A stretch of DNA of 64,000 nt, taken from Azospirillum brasilense (GTDB taxonomy: Bacteria; Pseudomonadota; Alphaproteobacteria; Azospirillales; Azospirillaceae). Shown piece by piece: positions 43,019 to 52,147 of this stretch. The stretch covers positions 1 through 64,000 of the forward strand of contig NZ_CP012918.1 in NCBI RefSeq assembly GCF_001315015.1, given 5' to 3'. The position numbers and the translations under genes were made by a program. Numbering within the stretch: the stretch's first letter is position 1; every line of letters begins with the position of its first letter. The notes under the pieces are model-generated. The model saw only the letters and a list, made by a program, of their open reading frames with translations, did not search any database and was not told the origin of the DNA.

Positions 43019-44170
43019 TCACACCCCCAGAATATGGACAGAGGACGCCGCATGGTCGACGCCGGCGATTCCGCCACCGGTGCATTGCGTCAGACCGATG
43101 CGGGCCCCTTCGACCTGACGCCCGTCGGCACAGCCCTGAAGCTGCCAGGCGATCTCCACCATCTGCGCGACGCCGGTGGCGCCCAGCGGATGACCCTTGG
43201 CGAGCAGGCCGCCGCTCGGATTGACGGGAACGCGGCCACCGAGCGCGGTGTCCCCACGCCGCAGCATATCGGCGCTCCCGCCCTTCTCGCAGAGGCCGAG
43301 CGCTTCGTAATAGAGAAGTTCGGCAATGGTGAAGGCGTCGTGCAGCTCGACGACACCGACGTCCCGCGGGCCGACGCCAGCCTCCTCGTAGGCGAGCCGC
43401 GCCGTGCGGGCGGTGATTTCCGCGTCAAGGATGTCGTCGCAGCCCTCTTCGAGATGGCCGGACTGGACGGCGGAGCCGAGAACACGCACCGGACGCCGGG
43501 AGGATGCCGGCTTCACCGTCGTCAGCACGAGGGCGGCGGCCCCATCGACCTGCGACGGGCAGCATTGCAGCAGCGTCAGCGGCTCCGCGACGGGGCGGGA
43601 ATTCAGCACCTCCTCCACCGTGACCTCCTTGCGCTGCTGGGCGTAGGGGTTGCGAGCGCCGTGGGCGCGGTTCTTCACGGCGATGCGGGCGAGGATTTCC
43701 GGCGTCTCCCGGCGTTCATGAAGATAGCGGCTGCCGCGCATGGCATAGACCGTGGGCAGCGTCATGCCCTGTGCCGCGTAAAGCTCCGTCTTGTAGTCGT
43801 TGCGCTGGAGGGGGATGGTGCCGCCACCCAGCCGGGTCAGTTGCTCCACACCCCAGACGAGGACGGTGTCGTACAGGCCGAGGCGCAGCGCCTGACAGGC
43901 GAGATGGACGGCGGTGGCTCCGCTGGCGCAGGCGTTCTCCACGTTGTAGAGCGCCGGCCCCGTGATGCCGAGATCGCGCATCAGCACCTGCCCCAGCACC
44001 ATGCCGCCATAGACGTTGGCGTTGTAGAAGGCCTGGATTCGATTCTGGTCCGCACCAGCGTCGGCAAGCGCCCCCAGCACGGCGGCCTGCGCCAGATCCT
44101 GCATGGATCGGGCGTCATGGCGCCCGAACGGTGTCATCGCCACCCCGGCAATGTAGACGTCGCGGCTCAT
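43019..44170 (-). CDS. Thiolase-family acyl-CoA acetyltransferase (DUF35-associated)
   Basis: A 383-residue thiolase of the SCP2/lipid-transfer type. The nucleophilic Cys lies in NVENACASGATAVHLA near residue 87, His in LLAKGHPLGATGVAQMVE, and the second Cys in IGLTQCTGGGIAG. It would cleave a 3-ketoacyl-CoA in the last step of a beta-oxidation-like sequence. Its ATG overlaps the stop of the DUF35 gene, the usual arrangement for this thiolase class. Confidence 0.92.
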   Translation of the reverse strand: MSRDVYIAGVAMTPFGRHDARSMQDLAQAAVLGALADAGADQNRIQAFYNANVYGGMVLGQVLMRDLGITGPALYNVENACASGATAVHLACQALRLGLYDTVLVWGVEQLTRLGGGTIPLQRNDYKTELYAAQGMTLPTVYAMRGSRYLHERRETPEILARIAVKNRAHGARNPYAQQRKEVTVEEVLNSRPVAEPLTLLQCCPSQVDGAAALVLTTVKPASSRRPVRVLGSAVQSGHLEEGCDDILDAEITARTARLAYEEAGVGPRDVGVVELHDAFTIAELLYYEALGLCEKGGSADMLRRGDTALGGRVPVNPSGGLLAKGHPLGATGVAQMVEIAWQLQGCADGRQVEGARIGLTQCTGGGIAGVDHAASSVHILGV

Positions 44171-44571
44171 GGAACGGCCTCCTCTGCGGGAACGAACACA
44201 TAGCGGGCGTTGCCGTCCGCGGACTCGTCGATGACGGCTTCCAGCCGCGCTCCGATGGACGGGCGCACACCCTCCGGCAGGTCGAGCCGGCCGAAAACCC
44301 GGACCTCTTCCGGAAAATCCGCATAGACGAGAGCGAACGGAGCCTGGCCGGTCTTCGGGTTGGGGTGGATGACGGTGTGGCTGTAGAGCCGGGCATAGGA
44401 CGACAAGGTGACCGGCTCGTAGCGCGGCGCGGCCGGCGACGCGGCCGGCACGCGCGGAAACACGCAGCGGCCCGTTTCCCGGTGGCGTGAGGCGGCCAGC
44501 CGGGGCGCGCCGTTGCTCCGGTCGAGCCAGGACGGCTCCGGATGCGGGTTCTCTCCGTTCGGCCCTTCCAT
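44167..44571 (-). CDS. DUF35 OB-fold thiolase partner protein
   Basis: A 134-residue OB-fold protein of the DUF35 group: YEPVTLSSYARLYSHTVIHPN, then PFALVYADFPEEVRVFGRLDL. These proteins form complexes with thiolases and help acyl-CoA binding. The rubredoxin-like zinc cysteines common in the family are not evident; only one Cys (GRCVFPR) is seen. It is the first gene of the operon, with a regulator box 99 bp upstream. Confidence 0.82.
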   Translation of the reverse strand: MEGPNGENPHPEPSWLDRSNGAPRLAASRHRETGRCVFPRVPAASPAAPRYEPVTLSSYARLYSHTVIHPNPKTGQAPFALVYADFPEEVRVFGRLDLPEGVRPSIGARLEAVIDESADGNARYVFVPAEEAVP

Positions 44572-44669
44572 GGGTCCTGCCCTTCCTTTGGATGCGCAGC
44601 GCAGCGCTGCGATGGTGAGAGGATAGGTGAGGAAAGCCCGGCATTCAGAACGACAATGCGGCAAGCATG

Positions 44670-44686
44670 GTTGAGCAAAACTCAAC
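44670..44686. promoter_or_regulatory. GTTGA-N7-TCAAC box upstream of the DUF35-thiolase operon
   Basis: GTTGA-GCAAAAC-TCAAC, one of four matching 17-bp inverted repeats in this cluster. It is placed 99 bp before the first gene of the operon. Confidence 0.7.
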
Positions 44687-44724
44687 AGGAAGGCCGGTTG
44701 CCGACAGGCGGGCGGAACGACGAA

Positions 44725-44766
44725 AAGGACCGTGGTTGCCGGGAAAACCCGGCAGCCACGGTCCTT
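44725..44766 (-). terminator. Rho-independent terminator after the SDR gene
   Basis: AAGGACCGTGGTTGCCGGG pairs with its inverted copy at 44748-44766 (one mismatch) around an AAAA loop. On the minus strand it is followed by TTTTCG. It lies 38 bp past the stop of the 44805 gene. Confidence 0.8.
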
Positions 44767-44804
44767 CGTTCAGAAGACGATATGCGCTTGCGATGCGGGA
44801 GGCG

Positions 44805-45641
44805 TTACCCGGCGGTCGCCGGCAAGTCGGTCGATAGCGAAAGCTCCCGCCACGCGTCAAGTTCCCTTGCGACCGTTGCGTTCTTGCGCTCGATGTGGGC
44901 CACCGTGTCGCTGCCTACCGCCAGCCGCACCGGCGGATTTTCGGCACCGGCGAGCGTGAGCATCGCCTTGGCGAACTTGGTGGGATCGCCGGGCTGGGCG
45001 TGGTTGGCGTCCGCCGCGAAACGGCGCATGGCTCCCACCGTCTCGGCGTAGTCGGCGATCTCAGCGCTCACCGCCAGCGATTGCCCGTCCAGGAAATCGG
45101 TGCGGAAGAAGCCCGGCTCCACGACGGTCGCCTTGACGCCGAGGGGGGCGAGTTCGGCGGCGAGCGCCTCGGTGATGCCTTCCACCGCAAACTTGGTGGA
45201 ACCGTAGACGCCCCAGCCGACGAAGGCCCCGTAGCCGCCGATGGACGAGATGTTGATGACATGGCCCGAACGCTGGCGCCGCATGTGCGGCAGCACGGCC
45301 CGGGTTACGGCGAGAAGGCCGAAGACGTTGGTCGCGAAGATCTTCTCGACTTCGGGACCGCTCGACTCCTCGACCGCGCCGAGCAGGCCGTAACCGGCGT
45401 TGTTGACCAGCACGTCGATCCGACCGAAGCGTTCCACAGCCGCCGCGGCTGCGGCCTGGGCTTGAGCCTCGTCCGTCACGTCGAGCGCCACGGGGAGCAG
45501 GTTGGGATGATCGCCGATCCGCTCGGTGACCGCCTTCGGGTTGCGGGCGGTCGCGACGACCGCATCGCCGGCGGCGAGGGCTTCGGCAGCGATGAGCGAA
45601 CCGAAACCGCGGGAAGCACCCGTGATGAACCACACGCGCAT
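44805..45641 (-). CDS. SDR-family oxidoreductase
   Basis: A 278-residue short-chain dehydrogenase: WFITGASRGFGSLIAAEAL (Rossmann motif), VLVNNAGYGLLGAVEE and catalytic SSIGGYGAFVGWGVYGSTKFA. It belongs to the branch with an Arg after the third Gly and TARNPKAV, which usually prefers NADP. It is a single-gene unit divergent from the LysR gene at 45903. The substrate is unknown. Confidence 0.88.
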   Translation of the reverse strand: MRVWFITGASRGFGSLIAAEALAAGDAVVATARNPKAVTERIGDHPNLLPVALDVTDEAQAQAAAAAAVERFGRIDVLVNNAGYGLLGAVEESSGPEVEKIFATNVFGLLAVTRAVLPHMRRQRSGHVINISSIGGYGAFVGWGVYGSTKFAVEGITEALAAELAPLGVKATVVEPGFFRTDFLDGQSLAVSAEIADYAETVGAMRRFAADANHAQPGDPTKFAKAMLTLAGAENPPVRLAVGSDTVAHIERKNATVARELDAWRELSLSTDLPATAG

Positions 45642-45865
45642 GGAGCGTCTCCTCTTTTCAGGAACAATGGAACGAAGGGTGGTCTTTTTGACGGAGCGGC
45701 CGGGGATGAATGCCCGTCCGTTTCTCCTGGCCCCGCCGGTCTAGCGTGGTGAGGAAAAGCTACGCCCCGGCGCCGACCCGAACAATCCGCCGCCTTTTTC
45801 ACAGGCTGTTGCACGACGTTCAGCAATGGAGGGGGTGGAGCGCCGCGAACGGGTCCGAATTCACC

Positions 45866-45882
45866 GTTGACCAAAGCTCAAC
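45866..45882. promoter_or_regulatory. GTTGA-N7-TCAAC box upstream of the cluster LysR gene
   Basis: GTTGA-CCAAAGC-TCAAC, 20 bp before the LysR start. The position suits autorepression and, at a distance, control of the divergent SDR gene. Confidence 0.7.
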
Positions 45883-45902
45883 AGCGGATCAATCCTAATG
45901 CC

Positions 45903-46787
45903 ATGGATCGGCTTCCCCCTCTCAACCCGTTGCGCGCCTTCGAAGCCGCCGGCCGGCTCAGGAGCATCCGCAAGGCTGCGGATGAACTGTCCGTCACGCC
46001 GGGTGCGGTGAGCCGTCAGGTGCAGAGCCTGGAAAGCCATCTCGGCACGCCGCTCTTCCGCCGGGAGCCGCGGGAAATCGTCCTGACGCCCGAAGGGGAG
46101 CAGTATCTGGCGGCGATCACGCTGCATTTCGACGGCATCCGCGAGGCCACCCGGAAGCTCACCGGCCAGACGACCATCGAGGTCGTCCGAATCCGCGCCT
46201 ACACGACCTTCGCGGTCAAATGGCTGATTCCACGCCTATCGTCGTTCCATGCGGACAACAGGACCACAGAGGTGCGCCTCACGACTTCCGTGGAGGCGGT
46301 GGATTTCGACCGGGAAAACGTCGACGGCGCCATCCGGCTGGGGGACGGCAACTGGCCCGGCGTCGAGGTGGACCGGCTCATCGCGAACGAACTGGTGCCG
46401 TTGTGCAGCCCCGCCCTGCGGCGGCACGCGGGTTTGAAAAGGGTCGGCGACCTTGCGGGTCAGACGCTGCTTCACTCGCTGGTGCGGCTCGACGACTGGC
46501 GCTACTGGTTGGAAGCGGCGGGCGCCGAAGGCATCGATCCCTATGCCGGGCCGAAATACGCAAGTTCCACGCTCGCCTATCAGGCGGCCTTGGAAGGCCA
46601 AGGCGTCATGATCGCGCAGAAGGCGCTGTTCGCCGAGGATCTGCGTGCCCGCCGTCTGGTGCAGCCCTTCGGGCCGCCGCTCGACCGCGGGGAGTTCACC
46701 TATTACTTCATCTATCCCCGCAACCGGATGCGCAACCCGGCTTTCCGCCGGTTCCGGGAGTGGCTTTTGGCGCAAACCCGGACGTAA
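45903..46787 (+). CDS. LysR-family regulator (GcvA-like) of the catabolic cluster
   Basis: A 294-residue LysR protein of the GcvA-like branch: LPPLNPLRAFEAAGRLRSIRKAADELSVTPGAVSRQVQSLE, read in parts, is the DNA-binding end. The effector domain includes TTFAVKWLIPRLSSFHADN and LIANELVPLCSPALRR. The ATG at 45903 is chosen because the domain begins there and the earlier in-frame TTG lies inside an operator-like palindrome. Identical palindromes flank the operons on both sides, so it probably regulates them all. The inducer is unknown. Confidence 0.9.
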   Translation: MDRLPPLNPLRAFEAAGRLRSIRKAADELSVTPGAVSRQVQSLESHLGTPLFRREPREIVLTPEGEQYLAAITLHFDGIREATRKLTGQTTIEVVRIRAYTTFAVKWLIPRLSSFHADNRTTEVRLTTSVEAVDFDRENVDGAIRLGDGNWPGVEVDRLIANELVPLCSPALRRHAGLKRVGDLAGQTLLHSLVRLDDWRYWLEAAGAEGIDPYAGPKYASSTLAYQAALEGQGVMIAQKALFAEDLRARRLVQPFGPPLDRGEFTYYFIYPRNRMRNPAFRRFREWLLAQTRT

Positions 46788-46809
46788 GCGTCGGCCAGGA
46801 CGTGCCAAA

Positions 46810-46839
46810 GGGCGGCTGACGGGCATCCGCCAGCCGCCC
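46810..46839. terminator. Bidirectional hairpin between convergent lysR and MFS genes
   Basis: GGGCGGCTG and CAGCCGCCC form a 9-bp perfect stem in the 69-bp gap between the convergent LysR and transporter genes, a natural place for shared termination. Confidence 0.55.
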
Positions 46840-46856
46840 CTCGGGGAGAGAACCGG

Positions 46857-48215
46857 TCAGGGCAGCGGCTTTCCCTTGGTTTCCGGCATGAGCGTGTAGA
46901 CGATCCCGCCGATCACACTGATGGCCGCGAGGTAAATCCACACGAGGTGGCCGTATCCCCAGCCGCCCATGGCCGTGATCAGGTAGGGCGCGGTTCCGCC
47001 GAACAGCGTGACGGACAGGGCATAGGGCAGCGCGATGCCGGTGACCCGCACTTCGGTTGGAAATTGCTCGGCCATCGTGACGGCCCCGGCCCCGGCGAAG
47101 CCGGTCATGAGCACCATGGCGACCGTCTGGATCGCCACGAGTTCGGGAAAGCTGGTGGCCGGGGAGAGCAGAGCGAGGCTCGGCCAAGCGTAGAGGGCGG
47201 AGCTGAAGGCGAAGGCAATCAGCACCGGGCGCCGCCCGATCCGGTCGGCAAGCATGCCGACGAAGGGGATCAGGACGAGCGACACGGTGACCGAAACGAT
47301 GCCCGCCAGGAGCGTCTGGCTCATCGGCAGGCCGGTGACGAGGTGCGCGTGGCTCGGGTAATTCACCATCCACACATAGTTGAGCAGATTGCCGGCCATG
47401 GCGATGCCGATGACGCGGAGGGCGTCGCGCGGATGCTTGCGGAACACGTCAACCATCGGGTGCCGTTGGACGCCCTCCGTGGCCGCTCGCTTCTTGAAGA
47501 CCTCGGTCTCACCGACGGAGAGGCGAATCCACAGCGTGACCAGGCCCAGCAGGCCGGCAATGATGAAGGCGGCGCGCCATCCCCAGGACGACAGCCCCCC
47601 GTCGCTCCCGATGACCGTGAAGGAGAAGGCGAGCACGAAGGAGATCAGCGTGCCCGCGTTGATGGCGAACCATTGCCAGGACCCAGCGAAGGCCCGCCGG
47701 TCCGCGGGCGCGGATTCGATCAGGAAGGTGGAGGCGGAGCCGAATTCCCCACCGGCCGAGAATCCCTGCGTCAGGCGCGCCAGCACTAGGATGATCGGGG
47801 CGGCCAGACCGATCTGGTCGTAGGTTGGGCAGACGCCGATCACGAAGGACGCGCCCGACATGAGCAGGATGGACAGGGTCAGGCCCTTCTTGCGGCCGTG
47901 GCGGTCAGCAAAGGCGCCGAGGACCGCGCCGCCGACCGGCCTCATGATGAAGCCGACCGCGAAGATGGCGAAAACCGAAAGAAGGGCGGTGAAGGAGTTG
48001 CCCGCCGGAAAGAACTTGTTCGCGAGGATCGACGCGAAAATCGCATAGATCACCCAGTCCGTGTATTCGACGATCGTGCCCGCCGTTGCGGCGATGATCG
48101 CCTTCTTCTGAGCGGCGGTCAGCCGCCGGACGACGGCGTCGTCCGATGACGGATTGTCCGATGACGCGAAGATCGCTGCGGAATTCGGCGCACGCGCCGC
48201 CTCCAACCGTTCCAT
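46857..48215 (-). CDS. MFS transporter, metabolite:H+ symporter type
   Basis: A 452-residue 12-helix transporter of the MHS subfamily (KgtP/ShiA/ProP relatives). Signature parts are GTIVEYTDWVIYAIFA at the first helix, AFADRHGRKKGLTLSI in the 2-3 loop and LTQGFSAGGEFGSASTFLIE. These carry organic acids or zwitterions with protons. The ATG at 48215 has a strong GGGGAGGAAAAGGA leader. It is probably the uptake system for the acid degraded by this cluster; a regulator box lies 108 bp upstream. Confidence 0.9.
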   Translation of the reverse strand: MERLEAARAPNSAAIFASSDNPSSDDAVVRRLTAAQKKAIIAATAGTIVEYTDWVIYAIFASILANKFFPAGNSFTALLSVFAIFAVGFIMRPVGGAVLGAFADRHGRKKGLTLSILLMSGASFVIGVCPTYDQIGLAAPIILVLARLTQGFSAGGEFGSASTFLIESAPADRRAFAGSWQWFAINAGTLISFVLAFSFTVIGSDGGLSSWGWRAAFIIAGLLGLVTLWIRLSVGETEVFKKRAATEGVQRHPMVDVFRKHPRDALRVIGIAMAGNLLNYVWMVNYPSHAHLVTGLPMSQTLLAGIVSVTVSLVLIPFVGMLADRIGRRPVLIAFAFSSALYAWPSLALLSPATSFPELVAIQTVAMVLMTGFAGAGAVTMAEQFPTEVRVTGIALPYALSVTLFGGTAPYLITAMGGWGYGHLVWIYLAAISVIGGIVYTLMPETKGKPLP

Positions 48216-48323
48216 TTCCTTTTCCTCCCCAAGCGTTGCTGACGATGCGGCGACCAGCCGCGCCGATGGGGAGAGGGTGAATGTTCGGTTATCCAACAAT
48301 AAGCGAGCTTTTCGCAGGGCGCT

Positions 48324-48340
48324 GTTGACCTCAGGTCAAC
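48324..48340. promoter_or_regulatory. GTTGA-N7-TCAAC box upstream of the MFS gene
   Basis: GTTGA-CCTCAGG-TCAAC, 108 bp before the transporter start, the third copy of the cluster palindrome. Confidence 0.72.
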
Positions 48341-48388
48341 AGAGGCTGTCGGTCTGGGCGCTTTCTCTTATCCGTTGCGCCCCATGTC

Positions 48389-48405
48389 GTTGAGTTCAGG
48401 TCAAC
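48389..48405. promoter_or_regulatory. GTTGA-N7-TCAAC box upstream of the HIBADH-like operon
   Basis: GTTGA-GTTCAGG-TCAAC, 102 bp before the dehydrogenase start. It shares TCAGG in the spacer with the copy 65 bp to its left; the pair serves the divergent transporter and enzyme operons. Confidence 0.72.
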
Positions 48406-48507
48406 GGACCGCGGCCGGAAACTCATTTGCTCGGCGAACCGTCGTGCCGCAGCGTGGTCGGCAATTCAAGGCGACCCGGCGGTCGCTTCAACAGACGGGA
48501 GGAAGGC

Positions 48508-49398
48508 ATGGCGATCGGTTTCATCGGGCTTGGCGCAATGGGCGCCCCAATGGTGCGCCATCTCGCGAAGGCCGGCCAGGACCTGCACGTCTTCGACACC
48601 AACCCCGCCGCCCTTGAAGCCGCGGCGGCGCTCGGCGCGACGGTCTGCCCGTCGGCGGCGGCGGTCGGCCATGCGGCGGAGGCGGTGCTGGTCTGCCTTC
48701 CGACACCGGACATCGTCCGGCAGGTCGTGCTCGGCCCCGGCGGCGTGATCGAGGGGAGCAAGGTCCGGATCTGCGTGGACCACTCGACGACGGGGCCGAG
48801 CGCCGCCCGCGAGATCGCGGACCGGCTCGCGGGCCGTGGGATCACGGCCCTGGACGCACCGCTGGCCGGTGGGGTGTCCGGCGCGCAGGCCGGCACGCTG
48901 TCCGTCATGGTGTCCGGCGAGACCTGGGCCTACGAGGCGCTCGCCCCCGTCTTCCGCAGCTTCGGCCGCCACGTCGTCCATGTCGGCACGGGCGTCGGCC
49001 AGGGGCAGGCGCTGAAGCTGATCAACAACATGATCGTGGGCGCCAACCTCGTCGCGGCCAGCGAGGCGATCCTGTTCGGGGTCCGCTTCGGCCTGTCCGC
49101 CGACGCCATCCTCGACATGCTCAACGCCAGCACGGCGCGCAGCTTCGTCACGGAGAGCATCCTCGCGGACCGCATCCTCGACCGGCGTTTCGACTTCGGC
49201 TTCCGGCTCGAACTCATGCGCAAGGATCTGCGGCTGTGCGTGGCCGAGGCGGAGGCCGCCGGCGCGCCGATGCTGATCTGCGCGCTCGCCAAGCAACTCT
49301 ACGAATTGGCCCACGCCCATGGCGGCGGACAGGACGACATGACGGTCGTCGTGAAGGAGCTGGAGCGCGCCGCTGGAGCGGAGATCGCCCGTTCCTGA
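48508..49398 (+). CDS. NAD(P)-dependent beta-hydroxyacid dehydrogenase (HIBADH family)
   Basis: A 296-residue enzyme of the 3-hydroxyisobutyrate/tartronate-semialdehyde reductase family. It has the Rossmann GFIGLGAMGAPMVRHLA, substrate motif DAPLAGGVSGAQAGTLS, and the catalytic Lys in QALKLINNMIVGANL. It oxidises a 3-hydroxy acid to the semialdehyde, which fits the aldehyde dehydrogenase two genes downstream. The ATG at 48508 follows GGGAGGAAGG. It heads the plus-strand operon dehydrogenase-CoA-transferase-aldehyde dehydrogenase-thioesterase. Confidence 0.9.
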   Translation: MAIGFIGLGAMGAPMVRHLAKAGQDLHVFDTNPAALEAAAALGATVCPSAAAVGHAAEAVLVCLPTPDIVRQVVLGPGGVIEGSKVRICVDHSTTGPSAAREIADRLAGRGITALDAPLAGGVSGAQAGTLSVMVSGETWAYEALAPVFRSFGRHVVHVGTGVGQGQALKLINNMIVGANLVAASEAILFGVRFGLSADAILDMLNASTARSFVTESILADRILDRRFDFGFRLELMRKDLRLCVAEAEAAGAPMLICALAKQLYELAHAHGGGQDDMTVVVKELERAAGAEIARS

Positions 49399-49444
49399 CG
49401 CCAGAGGCGGCCGCCGCCGTTCCCCGAATGAATGGAGTCACGCC

Positions 49445-50659
49445 ATGATGCGTCATGCTCTCGACGGCCTGACCGTCCTCGATTTCACGCACATCGGTGC
49501 GGGTCCGACCTGCACGATGCTCCTGGCCGACATGGGCGCCCGCGTCATCAAGGTCGAGCCGCCGCAAGGCGAACTCGGCCGCCAACTCGGCCCGGCCTGG
49601 ATCGGGGACGACAGCGCGCTGTACCACGCCTTCAACCGCAACAAACTGGGGCTGTCGCTCGACCTCAAGACCCCGCAGGGAGTCGAGGTCGCCCGGACCC
49701 TTGCCCGGACGGCGGACGTGCTGGTCGAGAGCATGCGGCCCGGCGTGATGCAGCGCATCGGCCTCGGCTACGACGTGCTTTCGGCGCACAACCCCGGTCT
49801 CGTCTACGCGTCGATCTCGGCCTACGGACAGGACGGTCCCTACGCCGAGCGCCCCGGTGTCGATGGGATCATCCAGGCCGACAGCGGCCTGATGAGCATC
49901 ATCGGAACGCCCGCGAGCGAACCGTGCAAGGTCCAGGCGCCGGTGGTCGACGTGTTCACCGGCTACGTCGCGGCGCTCGGCATCCTGGCCAAGATGATGG
50001 AGCGCCGGCGCGACGGCAAGGGCGGCCAGCTCGACATCAACCTGCTGAACGCCGCCCTGGCACTCCAGCAGCCCTCCATTGCCGGCTACTTGGCGGACGG
50101 TGTGCTGCCGAAGCGCCAGGGCAGCGCCGCGCCCTATTCGGCCCCCAACGAGGCGTTTGAGACCGCTGACGGCTGGATCATGGTCGCGGCCTACAATGGC
50201 GGTCGCTGGGACCGGCTGTGCGAGGTGCTGGGGCGCGTCGACCTGATCCACGACCAGAGGTTCGAAACCTCCGCAACGCGGGTCGCCAATCGGGAGGCGA
50301 TGCGCGACACGCTCGGGCCACTCTTCAAAGCGCAGCCGAGCGAACACTGGCTGGCCGTCTTGCGCAAGGTGGACGTCCTGTGCACACGGGTGGCCGACTA
50401 CACAGACCTTGTCGGGCATCCACAGGTGGCGGCCAACGCCATGATCGCCGGGATGAGCCATCCTGCCTTGGGAACGATCCAGGTTCCCGGCTTCCCGATC
50501 AACAGTCGCGAGTCCAACGCGGTGCCGCACGCCCCCGCCCCCGCGCTCGGCGAGCATTCCGCCGACATCCTCGCGTCGTTCGGATTTTCCCGCGGCGCCA
50601 TCGCGGAACTGCTCGACCGCAAGGTGATCGGCTCCCGGCACCCGCGGACGGCCCCATGA
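49445..50659 (+). CDS. Family III CoA-transferase (CaiB/BaiF)
   Basis: A 404-residue class III CoA-transferase: LDGLTVLDFTHIGAGPTCTMLLADMGARVIKVEPP is the N-terminal nucleotide-binding part (read in segments), and the catalytic Asp is expected in VVDVFTGYVAALG. Family members move CoA between carboxylic acids through an enzyme-bound anhydride. Here it likely activates the acid imported by the MFS transporter. It starts 46 bp after the dehydrogenase and overlaps the open frame of the next gene. Confidence 0.92.
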   Translation: MMRHALDGLTVLDFTHIGAGPTCTMLLADMGARVIKVEPPQGELGRQLGPAWIGDDSALYHAFNRNKLGLSLDLKTPQGVEVARTLARTADVLVESMRPGVMQRIGLGYDVLSAHNPGLVYASISAYGQDGPYAERPGVDGIIQADSGLMSIIGTPASEPCKVQAPVVDVFTGYVAALGILAKMMERRRDGKGGQLDINLLNAALALQQPSIAGYLADGVLPKRQGSAAPYSAPNEAFETADGWIMVAAYNGGRWDRLCEVLGRVDLIHDQRFETSATRVANREAMRDTLGPLFKAQPSEHWLAVLRKVDVLCTRVADYTDLVGHPQVAANAMIAGMSHPALGTIQVPGFPINSRESNAVPHAPAPALGEHSADILASFGFSRGAIAELLDRKVIGSRHPRTAP

Positions 50660-50688
50660 CAAGAACAGATTATGGGAGGACAGAAGCC

Positions 50689-52125
50689 ATGCTTGCGACC
50701 GTCGACAGCCACATTGCGGGACGCTCCGCGCCACCGCTGAAGGGCGCCTATCTCGACAAGTTCGATCCGCGCACCGGCGCCCGGATGCAGCGGGTCGCCG
50801 ACAGCACGCCCGAGGATCTCGACCGGGCCGTCGCTGCGGCGTCGGACGCACTGGCCGCGTGGCGCGACATGCGGCCGTCCGAACGCGGCCGCATCCTGGT
50901 CGAGACCGCGCGCGCAATCCGCCGCAACGAAGAGCGGCTCGGCGCCATCGAATCCCGCGAGACCGGCAAGCCGGGCATCGAGATGGCCCAGCTCATCGAC
51001 CTGACCGCCCAGTATTTCGAGTTCTACGGCGGCATCGTCAACGTGATGGACGGCGAGGTGATCAATGTCGGGCCCGGACATCACGTCTACACCCGCCGCG
51101 ATCCGTTCGGCGTGATCGGCGTGATCCTGCCCTGGAACGCCCCGCTTCATCAGGCGGCACGGGCGATCGCGCCGGCGCTGGCGACGGGCAACACGGTCGC
51201 CGCCAAGCCGTCCGAGCACACGTCGGGTTCGCTGGTCGAGTTGGCCCGCATCGCGGTCGAGGAAGGCGGGTTGCCGCCCGGCGTGCTCAACGTGATCGTG
51301 GGTAAGGGCAGCGTGATCGGCCCGGCGATGGCCAACCATCCGGAGGTGCGCAAGATCTCCTTCACGGGCAGCGTGCGTGTCGGCCAGGAACTCGGCCGCA
51401 TCGCGGCGGACCGCGTTCTTCCGCTCACGCTCGAACTCGGCGGCAAGTCGGCGAACATCGTCTTCGACGACGCCGACCTCGACGCCGCAGCCATCGGCTC
51501 GACGCGCGCCTTCACCTGGAACAGCGGGCAGTGGTGCGCGGCGGGCACGCGCCTTCTGGTGCAGGAGAGCATCCATGGCCGCTTCGTGGACAAGCTGCTG
51601 ACGGCCGTGGCCGAACTGCGCGTTGGTCCCGAGCATGGCGCGACGTCCGGTCCCATCACCACCCACGCGCAGTTCCTGAAGATCCAGAGCTACTTCGAGG
51701 CCGCGGCGCGCGACGGGCTGACGCCCGCCATCGGTGGCCGCGTGGCCAACGATCCCCGCCTGGGCGGCGGGTGGTACATCGAACCCACGGTCTACACCGG
51801 CGTCACCAATGACATGACCGTCGCGCGCGAGGAGATCTTCGGCCCGGTGGTGTGCGTCATTCCGTTCAAGGACGAGGGCGACGCGGTGCGCATTGCGAAC
51901 GAGTCCGACTTCGGGCTGGCGGCAGGAATTTGGAGCCGGGATGTCGGGCGCGTCCACCGCGTTGCCGCACGGCTCGAAGCCGGGCGCATCGTCGTCAACG
52001 ACTATAGCGGCGGCTTCGTCCAGACGCCCTGCGGCGGCTTCAAGCACAGCGGCTATGGGCGTGAGCAGGGCATCGACGCCCTGTCGCACTACACCCAGCT
52101 GAAGTCGGTCATCATCAAGCTGTAG
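50689..52125 (+). CDS. Aldehyde dehydrogenase
   Basis: A 478-residue NAD(P)-dependent aldehyde dehydrogenase. Visible motifs are GVILPWNAPLHQAARAIAPAL (cofactor), FTGSVRVGQELG, the general base Glu in TLELGGKSANIVFDDAD and the catalytic Cys in NSGQWCAAGTRLLV. The ATG at 50689 is favoured by GGGAGGACAG upstream, over one at 50656 that overlaps the CoA-transferase stop. It may oxidise the aldehyde formed by the HIBADH-like enzyme. The exact substrate is unknown. Confidence 0.93.
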   Translation: MLATVDSHIAGRSAPPLKGAYLDKFDPRTGARMQRVADSTPEDLDRAVAAASDALAAWRDMRPSERGRILVETARAIRRNEERLGAIESRETGKPGIEMAQLIDLTAQYFEFYGGIVNVMDGEVINVGPGHHVYTRRDPFGVIGVILPWNAPLHQAARAIAPALATGNTVAAKPSEHTSGSLVELARIAVEEGGLPPGVLNVIVGKGSVIGPAMANHPEVRKISFTGSVRVGQELGRIAADRVLPLTLELGGKSANIVFDDADLDAAAIGSTRAFTWNSGQWCAAGTRLLVQESIHGRFVDKLLTAVAELRVGPEHGATSGPITTHAQFLKIQSYFEAAARDGLTPAIGGRVANDPRLGGGWYIEPTVYTGVTNDMTVAREEIFGPVVCVIPFKDEGDAVRIANESDFGLAAGIWSRDVGRVHRVAARLEAGRIVVNDYSGGFVQTPCGGFKHSGYGREQGIDALSHYTQLKSVIIKL

Positions 52126-52147
52126 GTGGCGGATTTTGGAAGGCGTC

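Noticed and set aside
43034..44203. A 389-codon plus-strand open frame opposite the thiolase gene
   Set aside because: Antisense shadow; the thiolase has all catalytic residues and fits an overlapping operon.
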